Assembly (NCBI GenBank): GCA_958510875.1
Contig: OY294067.1
Span: 266,574,180-266,638,179 of the forward strand
DNA length: 64,000 bases
Direction: 5' to 3'
Origin: Endomychus coccineus
Lineage: Eukaryota > Arthropoda > Insecta > Coleoptera > Endomychidae
This document shows, piece by piece, positions 54,310 through 64,000 of the stretch; positions within the stretch are counted from its first letter, which is position 1, and each line of letters begins with the position of its first letter. The notes under the pieces are model-generated. The model saw only the letters and a list, made by a program, of their open reading frames with translations. It had not been told where the DNA came from and ran no database searches. A program made the translations under genes and the position numbers.

Positions 54310-54349
54310 CCGGTAAACAGAATATTGTTAAAGGAGGAAAACATATAAT

Positions 54350-54997
54350 TTGGTGACAAGAAACTACATTATAAACAACTTTTTTTATGAAATTTTAGAT
54401 ACTATTAAAGGTCAAATTGAGATTCGATTTTCCGATTTACATGAGTTGAAGTTTTTCGACTTGACGAATAGAAGATTTTTCGAATCTTTTTCAAAAGAGT
54501 TTCCCAATACACTTTTAGATAACTTAGTTCTAAAATATAAATTTTTTGATAAAGATATTTTAGGCCAGTACGACATTCACGCCGATATGATAAAATATAT
54601 GATAGACAATGATTTGCAACAAGTTTTACCTCAGTTTTATAAACTACTTTGTTTGACAGTCACCATTCCTGTCACGTCGGCATCGGTGGAGAGATCATTT
54701 TCTACTCTCAAACGAATTAAAACTTACATGCGAAATACAATGGGCCAAAATTGTGTATACAATGTTAGTTTGATATCTATTGAAAAAGATTTAGTTAAAC
54801 ACTCAAAACAAAATGATACATTTTATGATAATGTTATTGATCATTTTTCGCAAACTAAAGACCGTAGAATTCCGTTAACATATAAAAAAGTTAATAAAAA
54901 TAATAAAAAAAAACAAAATATGAAAAATTTCAAAAAAAAAGAAAAAATATCAAAAATCCTACGAAAAAAAAACGAACAAAAAAGTTTTTTCCCCTAG
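54350..54997 (+). CDS. hAT transposase C-terminal dimerisation region
   Basis: The 215-codon frame lies in a different phase from the N-terminal frame and 40 bp downstream. It opens NNFFYEILDTIKGQIEIRFS, continues FPNTLLDNLVLKYKFFDKD, and contains the hAT dimerisation signature VTSASVERSFSTLKRIKTYM followed by RNTMGQ. A long Lys/Asn-rich tail follows RRIPLTYKK. The three acidic catalytic residues would lie in the missing ~300 residues between the two frames. The nominal Met is internal to the original protein (the codon is a near-start), so translation from here would need re-initiation or splicing. Such a product could at most dimerise with a full transposase. Confidence 0.75.
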   Translation: MVTRNYIINNFFYEILDTIKGQIEIRFSDLHELKFFDLTNRRFFESFSKEFPNTLLDNLVLKYKFFDKDILGQYDIHADMIKYMIDNDLQQVLPQFYKLLCLTVTIPVTSASVERSFSTLKRIKTYMRNTMGQNCVYNVSLISIEKDLVKHSKQNDTFYDNVIDHFSQTKDRRIPLTYKKVNKNNKKKQNMKNFKKKEKISKILRKKNEQKSFFP

Positions 54998-55179
54998 AGA
55001 AACTCTACACCTCCACGTTGGTTCTTGCTTGGCAACAATTAATTTTGTCACTGAAGTAGCTGGTACGGTCGCTGTGCAAAGGTTAAATTTATTGGCTGAA
55101 TAGAGTATATTTTTACAAAAACGTTTCATGTCCAGCCTCCTCTCTTAAAAAGTTTACGCACCGCCACTGCCCATTAGGT

Positions 55180-56245
55180 TACTTAGTGGAGGCTTAGTTT
55201 TATCTCAATAAAAATATGGAGACTTGGTTAGGAGCAAATAAAGCCGGAACACATTTGGGTTAGATTCCGGCCAAAATTACGACACCAGATTAACAGAACC
55301 ATCAATATTGAGAAAGCTGAATACGCAATTTGGCAACTGAATAGCGTATGAAGTATATTGATCTACTGATTATCGATTCTGCATTGAGATGGGGAACAGT
55401 TTTCCAGTTTGTTTCTAGCTATCCAGCCACCCTCGAGGGAGATTAACGTAAACTTTCGAGCATTCCAAATTAACTTATATTGCAAAAACGGGGATCTAGC
55501 ATCAAAGTTTGAAAACCTTATGTGAAAAAACTGGCGTACAACCAAAAAAAACTCCGATAACCTTCCTTTCCTAGCAGCAGAGGAACAGGTGAGGCACCGT
55601 GAGCGCAAATTTTTTCTGTAAAAATGCGCGTCACTTTCAAGTATTGTTCTGGACATAAGAAAAAAGATTCTGCACAAGACAAGTAACTATATAAAAGACA
55701 GCAGCAGACTGACCAAGAGAGATATTAAAGTATAAAATTAGTGCTCCCGTGTGCTCTCTTTCCAATTGTTCAAATTTGTAACACCGTTCCGTGTTTCACT
55801 AAATCAACATTAGATGAATGATAGCTTAGTATTTGTTTTCTGGAATTACGATATATTGCATTTTGTGATTTGTAATGCTAGGCTTGTGTATTCCGTAGAT
55901 GCTAAATGTAAATCATTTATCAACCGATTCCGTACCTTTGAATAGTAATTAAAGTTCGACCATATCGTAAAAAAATAGATATGTTGTACCCGTTTTTCTT
56001 TTACTGATTGAGCTTATTTGCATTTATACCTTGATCAATTGTTTGTGTGAAATATCGTTCAATTTTCGTTCAATAATTATTATCCGAATGTACTTCTTTG
56101 AAGATATATAATATTTGGAATTCCCCGTTTTATTTAGTTATTTCTGCTCCATCTTTAATGTGCTGAGTTATAACCAAGTATCAATTGCCTAGAGCTTTGA
56201 TACTGTTCTTCTGCCAAATGTGTCCTAATTATACACTGTAGATAC
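55180..56245. other. No gene recognised
   Basis: No family motif. A 104-codon minus-strand frame (55363-55677) could not be assigned. A TATATAAAAG string at about 55689 lacks any supporting gene. Confidence 0.45.
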
Positions 56246-56249
56246 CCTA

Positions 56250-57070
56250 GGGACAAGGCTATCTATAGATAGCTCCGTGATACGCTCTAGCGGAAGTTCT
56301 TCCTGAGAAGTCAACATTAACAACAATTTCGCGCCCGAGAAATAAAAGTGGATTCCGCAGTGAGTAGTTTAGCGCACAAGGGATAAAGCACGTCAAAATG
56401 CATGAAAAAAAAAGTTTCACAACTTCGCGGTTCGATAGAAAAATGAAGTCGTAAGAAGTTTGACAATGAAGGGTCTCTAGCCTGAGCTTGTCTAGTTCGC
56501 CTACGTAAGGTCTCTCGTGGTGGAACAATAGAGGAGATTTCTGATGAACAGCGACCATAGAAATATCTATAGAAACAAGAAGATATTGTCCACCCTTCTA
56601 CGATGTTCCAGAGAGGTCAATCAATTCGTAAGTGTGACATCTCCAATCAGACGAACACTCTTCTGGATAGAATCTAAGTGCTCCAGGGTACGTTTGAAGT
56701 GGAACTCCAAACTTGTGAACAGTACTCGAGGACAGGTCGAATCTGTGCTTTGTAGATTATGAGGAGCTGCTGAGATGTAAAGTAGCTCTTGGCACATAAT
56801 AGATAACCAAGTTTATGTGGAGCTATTTCCGCATGGATCTCACATAATCGGCCCATGTAAGGGTGCTGTTGGTGGCGATACAGAGCATGGATATGAAAGC
56901 CTTCATACGAGTAGTTGTACTTGACATTGTCATGTTGGGGATCGTGGGATACGCCTTCCTGGAGGAAATACGAGTTTGAGTTTTGCTCGCATTAAACTCT
57001 ACTAGATTATCATATCTTCATTTTAAAATCGTTGTCAGATCTTCATTGATTGCGTCAACATATCTCTGTC
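56250..57070 (-). pseudogene. LINE reverse transcriptase C-terminal relic
   Basis: Minus strand, in order: INEDLTTILK and LVEFNASKTQTRISSRK (after the Asp pair), NSTLTWADYV, then the open frame MGRLCEIHAEIAPHKLGYLL, CAKSYFTSQQLLIIYKAQIR and PVLEYCSQVW. After frame changes come LDSIQKSVRLIGD, SLEHRRRVDNIF and a degenerate tail. These are the thumb and C-terminal blocks of an RTE/Jockey-like RT (YKAQIRPxLEYCSHVW). The catalytic blocks upstream are absent and stops are frequent. Confidence 0.85.
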
Positions 57071-57074
57071 TTAC

Positions 57075-58635
57075 TCATTTGGTTTCATTGGATCATATAG
57101 GGACTCTGGATGAAGAAATGGTATGGAATGTACTATAATCTGCAAAGCTGTGGAAGGGGCAAAAGGTCACATCCAACCGATTGTTGATATGAAACAGAAA
57201 CAAACATCAGCGTTAATAGCCGGAGGTGACTCCGTCAACCACCAGAATCGAGATGGAAAGTGTGTATTCCTAGAGTCCACTGGATGGGGAAACCTCAGTA
57301 TCATTACGTTTAGCCACCCTGGGTGCTGAACAAACAAGAGCACAGCACTCATTTCCCTACTGCTGACCATGCTCGGTCATGGTTACCTCTTCATGAACCC
57401 TCTGATGCTGGTAAATGCTGGGCTCTACCGGCATGTTCTTTTATTCGCATGCTCTACACAGCAGGTCATTCACAAGATAGTGTGTTTTCCCCATTGTGAT
57501 TCATGTAAGTAGTCACATGTTCTGCCGAGACAGTTCCAAGTGATATCAGTTTTTGGATAGGTTACGTTCATCGCTTCGTTGGGCTCTATGCAGCCTGAGG
57601 TTTGATCCCGTCATTGTTTGAACACTTGTGTGCTGTTATCTCTGGGAATGACATTGAGTCATTTACATGATCATGCAAACATTTTTCTCGGCGAATCCCT
57701 CGCGACTCAGCTCGTCTGTCTTGTTTGTGGTTGTAAGTGTTTGTTGTTTCTTGCTTATTGCTAGTTTTGCAGCTCTGTTATTTGTGAGGATTTCAATGTC
57801 TTCACCGTCGTTTTAGCGGTCAAGAATTTCTTTTACCCCCTGGTTGATAACATAGATTTCAGATTTGGATCTTTTTAGTAAATACCAGTCACAGCTACCG
57901 TTTTGGCTTTATAGCCGTGAGTGAAGCTAAAGAGATATGTGTTCATGCTTCTGAATAGATTATAGGCTGAGTTAGAAACCAAATGTCTTTTCAAGATTTG
58001 ACGTTTGCGATGCTCCGAGGTTCCCCGAAATTACGAGGAGTTATACCGTTGAAGGAAAATTTTCGAGTATTGAGGTGCTTATATATGAAATATTAACTAA
58101 TGAAGATTTTTCAAAGACATGTAAATGTCAAATAATTCCCCATGTTTCAGATGTTAATCTATACTAACTTCATCTATGCTTAACGCATGATTACGAAAAT
58201 GTTATTGGCATTTCGTCAATCGTAATGTTTATTCAGCAGTTCCAGAAATAAATCGTATGCTTTGAAACAAAATTAATGTAAATCATTCTTAGCACGGTAT
58301 GTACCAATATACTGAAATTCTGAAAGGTGATGCACATCAGAACATTCAACGATAATATATTATGCAAAAATAAATGGATAGCACATTAATACATGAGAAT
58401 AAGCGTAACCAAGAGAAGCTCTACGAACAACTCAATATGCATCAGATTCATTCGATACCTAATTTCAGGTTTTTAGATTAGCAGTTGAGGCAACTTTTAT
58501 ACATCTTCACTATTTTGTTTTATGTAACGACATCCGGTAGTGATAGCATTTTATGATTCTCATCAATTATAACTTACAGATCTTGCAACTTGATTAGTAT
58601 GAACAAAGCAGTATGTAACATTCAGACCAGTAGAT
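57075..58635. other. No gene recognised
   Basis: The region up to 58.0 kb is slightly richer in G+C. Short frames at 57123-57370 on both strands lack family motifs. Confidence 0.45.
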
Positions 58636-58638
58636 AGA

Positions 58639-58991
58639 TGTTGGTTTTAAATATTGTTAGTTAGTTCATTGTATTTGTTTATTATTAAGTATGTATAATT
58701 TAAAGTAAGTGATAGTTCTTATTCCTGTTTAAGTTAGTTATAAGTTATGGCTCATGCCCCTCCATTATTACCACTCTCAACCCGGATTTACCCTCTTGCC
58801 GAGGAACCAGGTAGAAAATGTGTAGTTAAGAAAAGATGTAGCAGCCTGCTAGTACAGTTTTTAAAACCTCTTGAAAGAGTCCAAAATTATCTATTTAAAT
58901 AAATGTTATTGTTTGAAAACAGTTTTAATTAATCCAGAAAAGACCCATGAAAATACAGTCCACTCGATCGATTGATGGTGAAAACGAAACA
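58639..58991 (+). repeat. Putative 5' LTR of the BEL/Pao element
   Basis: It would start TGTTGGTTTT and end AACA, giving the TG...CA ends of LTRs. It contains a polyadenylation-like ATAAAT near 58900 and ends just before TTGGTCCTACGATACCGG, which fits a primer-binding site. The 3' LTR lies beyond the window, so the boundaries cannot be confirmed; an end at 58921 is the alternative. Position about 440 bp upstream of the gag start fits. Confidence 0.5.
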
Positions 58992-59432
58992 TTGGTCCTA
59001 CGATACCGGATGCGAAAATAATTAAGATTTCCTGCCACGTGATGATGTTTGATGTTTGAATGCAGTTGGCGACGATTATTTTCTGATATAAATGTGAGTT
59101 CCTTTGTTATCCTTTAGATTTGTGTATGTATTCAATTTGTTTAAAAGGGTTTACAGATTCTTCAGGTTAAGATTGTTTCTCGATGCTTTATTATTACATG
59201 ATTAATATAATATGATTTATTAATGCTTCTGGATTTACTTAAATAGTTTATAGATGATAAATTGATATATAGAGGCTGATTAGATTGATGATATAGATTT
59301 GAATAATGATTCACAGATACGTTTGTTTATAAAGTTTATTACTTTAATTTAAGATTTGATTATAAGATTAACAGTTTTTCTGTTGATTATTTAAAATTGA
59401 GATTTGTAGTAAATGAATTACGTTTAATCAAA
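58992..59432 (+). promoter_or_regulatory. BEL leader with putative primer-binding site
   Basis: TTGGTCCTACGATACCGG at 58992 sits where reverse transcription of a BEL element would be primed by a tRNA; I could not name the tRNA. The remainder is AT-rich untranslated leader up to the ATG at 59433. Confidence 0.4.
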
Positions 59433-62400
59433 ATGGATGCCTTGATTAGGAAAAGGGGTTGCATTAAAAGCAAACTAACCACTCTTTCAAAATCAGTAGA
59501 TTTATTATATGATCAGATAAAAGTTGATAGAAATCAAGATATTGAAAAGATTACGATGTTAGAATTGAAAATTGAGAGACTAAAACATATTATTGTTGAA
59601 TTCGATCAAGTTCAAAATGAAATCGAAAATGAGTGCGATGAGCAATTATTGAATGAACAGTTAGAAGAGAGGGAGTCATTTTGTGACAAATATGAAACTA
59701 TTTTGGCGAGAACAGCATGTTTATTAAAAAGTAGATCTGATTCTGATCTAGCGCCACCTTCTCAAGCTGCTCAATCAAAAAAGCTACCTATTAAATTACC
59801 TGTTATAGACTTGCCACATTTTGATGGCTCGTATGAAGGATGGTTAAATTTCAAAGATATATATCAGTCCTTAATTCACGAAAATGTAGAAATTAACGAT
59901 ATACAAAAATTTCATTATTTACGAGCAAGTCTTAATCCCTCAGCTTTCAAAATTATAGGGTCTGTTGAATTATCAGCAAGTAATTATGAAGTAGCTTGGA
60001 GTATGTTATGCAATAGATTTGATAAAAAGATGTTATTAGTGTCTACACATATCCAAGGATTGTTTGAGATACCATTGATTAGAAAGGATTCATTTGTAGA
60101 GTTGCGAGAATTGATAGATACTTTGTTCAAACATTTGGGTGCATTGAATAATCTGAATGTAGATACTAAAAATTGGGATTTGTTGTTAATATATATTGTC
60201 AATTGAAAACTAGATAAAACTACCCAGTCCGAATGGGAAAAGATGAAAAAGATGAAAAAGAATGAATTTCCCACATTAAATGAATTTACTACGTTTATAT
60301 CAGATAGAGCTGATACAATTGAATCAATAGCTTATAACGTTAATAAAGATATTAGTAAATTCAAAGGTCATGCAGATGTTAAACAAAAATCAACTAAAAG
60401 TTTTCTTAGTAATCAGAGTAGTTCAAATAAGATAATTAAATGCAACTTTTGTAGCAAGACAGGTCATAAAATTTATACTTGCAAGATGTTCATTGATTTA
60501 GATGTTTCCGAACGCGTGAAACGTATTAATGATTTGAAATTGTGCCACAATTGTTTATGTAAAGACCATAGTGCAAATTCGTGCAAGTCAAAACCTTGTT
60601 TTTCATGCAACCAAAAACATAGTAGATTACTACACACAGATGTTGAGACAAGGGTCGCATTTACAAGCACACTCAAATCTCATGTCCTTTTACCTACTGC
60701 GAAGGTTTTCGTTGTTGATTTTTATGGCAATAAACACGTTTGTTATGCTGTATTAGATTCTGGTTCCCAGTCTAATTTTGTTACACAAAATCTCGTTTCG
60801 AAACTGAATTTACATCAAACAAACATAGATATTTCAGTTTCAGGTATCGGTTCAGGAATTACTATTGATAAAAAATGTATCGTAAATGCACAATCTATGA
60901 TCAATGATTTCTGTTTGAATTTGGATTGCTTAGTTTTACCCAAAATTACTGACTATTTACCTAGCCAGTATTTAGATATTTCAAGTTTAAAAATGCCGAC
61001 AAACATTATGTTGGCGAATCCTGAATTTTATGAGCCCAATAATATAGATTTGTTGATAGGGGTCTCGACCTTTTGGGACGCTTTAAAATCTCACAAAATA
61101 GTTCTAGGTAAAGGTTTAGTTCTACAACAAACCATATTCGGTTATATTGTTGGCGGCAATTTGCCAGATGTCTCTACAGATTCGAAAGAAACCAAATGTT
61201 TATTATCGGTAGATTTCGTAAACTTAAATCAATCATTACAAAAATTCTGGATGGTTGAACAGATTGATGAGAAATGTAAATTATCTAATGATGATCTGAA
61301 ATGTGAAAACATATTTAAGGAGACATTCTCGCGAGATCTAAACGGTAGATTTATTGTTAAAATACCGTTAAAACATGACGTTACTAGTTTAGGGAATTCA
61401 AAAGAATTAGCTGTAAAAAAGCTAATGTCTCTTGAAAGAAAGTTTGAAAAGTTTCCACATTTTGAAATAGATTATAAGGATTTTATGCGTGAGTATTTGG
61501 AAATGGGACATATGAGTTTAATTAATGACGATGTTGATAAAAAAATATCATATTTTATGCCCCATCATTTAGTTATGAAAGAAGATAGCCTCACAACCCG
61601 CGCTAGAGTTGTATTCAACGGTTCAGCTCCGACATCAAATGGAGTTTCATTAAATGACATTCAATATGTAGGTCCCCAAATTTTGAGTAGTTTATTTAAT
61701 ATATTGATCAAATTTAGACAATTTCCGTACGTAGTTTCATCGGCCATAACGAAAATGTACCGTCAAGTCTTAATTGATCGTGAGGACAGGTGTCTTCAGA
61801 GAATTGTTTGGAGATTTGATAAGTCGGAAAACATTAAAGTATTCGAACTAAATACGGTTACCTATGGCACCGCGAGTGCACCTTACCTAGCAATGAGGTG
61901 TTTACACCAACTTGCCGATGAATTTAGAGATGAATTTCCTGTTGCAAGTCAAATGATATTAGAGAATTTCTATGTAGATGATTTTATAGCTGGATTTTCA
62001 GATGAAAGGGATGCAATTGAAATTTGTAATCAGATTTCTTATATTTTGGGTACGGGATGTTTTGTTTTAAATAAATGGCGGTCTAATAGTGCACACATTT
62101 TAAACAATTTTCAATCAATTATTAAAACCACAGAAACTCTTAAAATATGTGACAAAGATACAAAATGTTTAAGTATACAATGGTGTTGTACAAACGATCA
62201 CTTATCATTTAAATTCACTGATGATGAACAGATTTCAGAAAAATGCTCAAAACGAAGTATATTGTCACAAATTTCGAAGTTATATGATCCGTTAGGTTTA
62301 TTATCACCTTGTATAATAATTGCTAAAAGGTTAATTCAAAGATTATGGTCTTTCAAACTTGATTGGGATGATGAACTTCCCGATAATTTAATTAGGAAAT

Positions 62401-64000
62401 GGCATTTATTTTACAAGGAATTGATAATTTTAAATACCTTAAATATTCCTAGATTTGTCATGATCGAAAAACCAGCAAAAGTTCAATTATTTGGTTTTTC
62501 AGATGCTAGCCAACGGTCTTATGGAGCAGTAGTTTATATGAGATCAATCAATGAAAATAATGAGATAAAAGTATCTTTACTTTGTTCAAAGTCAAAAGTA
62601 GCTCCATTGAAATCGTTGACTATGCCGCGTTTAGAATTGTTAGCTGCATTGATGCTATCCCGATTAATGAAAGTCTTATCGGAATGCGTAATGTATGAAT
62701 TCGATTGTTATCTATGGACAGATTCATTGATTGTCCTTCATTGGATTCATACAGAAACGTATAAATTGCAAACTTTCGTATGTACACGTGTGACGGAAAT
62801 TCAAGAATTAACAGCAAATTACAGTTGGCAGTATGTTGAAACTAAACAGAATCCTGCGGATATTGTTTCACGAGGTAACTACCCAACTGAATTGATGGAA
62901 AATGAACTATGGTGGTCCGGTCCATCATGGCTTTACGATTTCAATGTCTCTAGTTTTAATTTCAAGTTTACTCCTACTATAAAAAGAGATTTGCCAGAAT
63001 TAAAAAAAACTAATTGCGAGATAGTTTTACATACAATAAGTCAAAACTGGCAAATATTTGATAAATTTTCTAATTTAACTCGATTACAAAGAGTTATTGC
63101 TTATTGTAAAAGATTCCATAACAATAGTAATTCGAAAATACGTGGTACCAATCGCGTTAATGGTAGATTAACGTTAATCGAATTAGATGATGCCCTTAAA
63201 TGTTTGATTAAAATGGCTCAGATGCAAAGTTTTAGTAAAGAATTCAATTATTTGACAACAGGAAATGTCAAAGCGATCAAAAATAAGTTTAATGGTTTAG
63301 CTGCTTTCATTGATAATTATGGAATAATAAGAGTCGGTGGTAGACTCAAACATTCCGATTTACAATATAATTCTAAACATCCTATAATTCTAGATTCAAA
63401 ACATATGTTAACTAAATTAATATTTCAATCTGAGCATATTAGACTACTCCATGCTAGTCCACAATTATTGCTAAATAGTGTCCGTCAAAATTATTGGCCT
63501 TTAAAAGGAATTTATTTGGCTAAGGAAACTGTTAGAAAATGTTTAACATGTTTTAGGTTCAATCCTAAACCAATGTCTGTGACCATGGCTGATTTGCCAC
63601 ATAATCGTGTTGCTAATTTAATACCCTTTCAATGTACAGGTCTTGATTATGCAGGACCCTTTTCCGTAAAGGACCGCAAGATCAGAGGTTATAAAGTAAC
63701 TAAAGCTTACATTTGTTTATTTGTTTGTTTAAGCACTAAGGCTATACATATTGAGTTAATTTCTGATTTGTCAACCGATGCATTTATAGCATGCTTGAGA
63801 AGGTTCTCATCAAGAAGAGGATTTCCAAGCGACTTGTATTCGGATAACGCCACAAATTTTGTAGGTGCGAATAATAGTTTGAATGATATGTATTCATTTC
63901 TGAAATCAAACAATGATCTTATATGTGATTATACTGATCAAAATAGATCTAAATGGCATTTTATTCCTCCAAATTCACCGCATTTTGGAGGTATTTGGGA
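59433..64000 (+). pseudogene. BEL/Pao gag-pol polyprotein, one stop, runs off window
   Basis: One reading frame spans all 1522 visible codons except TGA at codon 258 (60204-60206). Domains: coiled-coil-like gag N-terminus; LPVIDLPHFDGSYEGWLNFK (gag core, ~124-150); zinc knuckle CNFCSKTGHKIYTC (~337) and a Cys-rich second knuckle; aspartic protease LDSGSQSNFV (Asp ~442); RT with TYGTASAPYLAMRCLHQL and NFYVDDFIAG (~847); RNase H FSDASQRSYGAVVY (~1023); integrase H-H-C-C (His ~1335), Asp 1405 in GLDYAGPF, Asp 1471 in YSDNATNF; the frame leaves the window at HFGGIW. The first RT catalytic Asp (ADIxKM block) is Ala at codon 771 (SAITKMYRQV). The upstream TTG at 59397 is not the start. It replicates through virus-like particles in the cytoplasm (family knowledge); this copy would need help. 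Confidence 0.92.

Larger units (their letters stand above)
53506..55169 (+). mobile_element. hAT element, internally deleted, with exact 8-bp target duplication
   Basis: The ends CAGTGGCGGCTCCTC (53506) and, read inward from 55169, CAGTGGCGGTGCG share a 9-bp perfect inverted repeat. The octamer CCCATTAG lies at 53498-53505 and again at 55170-55177, the exact 8-bp duplication expected for hAT insertion. The interior keeps the transposase 5' and 3' parts as two open frames but lacks the catalytic middle. The intact duplication indicates recent insertion. Confidence 0.95.

Noticed and set aside
55687..55700. TATATAAAAG as a core promoter
   Set aside because: No gene, LTR or initiator could be linked to it in AT-rich DNA.
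57123..57370. Overlapping frames on both strands near the LINE RT relic
   Set aside because: Neither fits the RT blocks expected upstream of 57070, and no other family was recognised.
1..64000. CRISPR arrays, tRNA or rRNA genes, bacterial operons
   Set aside because: No regularly spaced identical repeats, no cloverleaf with A/B boxes that I could support, and no operon-like gene packing.

Overview
This window looks like AT-rich, repeat-dense intergenic DNA from an animal, most probably an insect. The evidence is the mixture of element families (non-LTR retrotransposons, Penelope-like elements with GIY-YIG endonucleases, BEL/Pao, mariner/IS630-like, hAT, Mutator-like with FLYWCH, Helentron), an AACCT-rich tract near 12.7 kb, and the lack of any bacterial gene organisation. 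I could not assign a single host gene. Every recognisable coding stretch comes from a transposable element, and most are broken. The species cannot be fixed from the sequence alone.

Layout. 0-4.5 kb: a non-LTR reverse transcriptase (RT) runs off the left edge. Behind it lie a long-inverted-repeat relic, a second RT relic, and an IS630-like transposase relic split by a 5'-truncated LINE with poly(A) and target-site duplications. 4.5-13.8 kb: mostly uninformative, with one RT relic (9.5-10.1 kb) and several local duplications. 13.8-19.5 kb: a 249-bp-arm palindrome carrying two hammerhead-ribozyme motifs, a complete but dead mariner (14872-16117), another transposase relic, a hAT element (17453-18897) and Penelope-like debris. 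21.4-28.7 kb: Penelope-like elements (one nested in another), a Mutator-like transposase relic and GIY-YIG fragments. 29.6-34.8 kb: a Helentron helicase/endonuclease relic, a well-preserved LINE 3' half, and a Penelope-like element with its ribozyme-bearing 3' region. 35-39.3 kb: a recent tandem duplication, a fold-back element, a CT microsatellite and two Mutator-like fragments. 41-51.3 kb: a run of TA-flanked elements with terminal inverted repeats (TIRs), most of them IS630-like. 51.9 kb: a solo ribozyme-bearing repeat. 53.5-55.2 kb: a hAT element with exact 8-bp target-site duplications that has lost its catalytic centre but keeps two open frames. 56.2-57.1 kb: an RT relic. 58.6-64 kb: a BEL/Pao retrotransposon (LTR, leader, gag-protease-RT-RNaseH-integrase) that runs off the right edge. 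It is open except for one stop codon and one altered RT catalytic residue.

The genes do not form a pathway; they record successive insertions. The most unusual items are (1) hammerhead ribozymes in Penelope-like terminal repeats, two of them head-to-head in one hairpin; (2) IS630-like elements whose very long inverted repeats copy part of the transposase gene; (3) a hAT deletion derivative that keeps the zinc-finger and dimerisation ends as separate frames; (4) a Helentron helicase C-terminus continuous with an AP-endonuclease-like domain.
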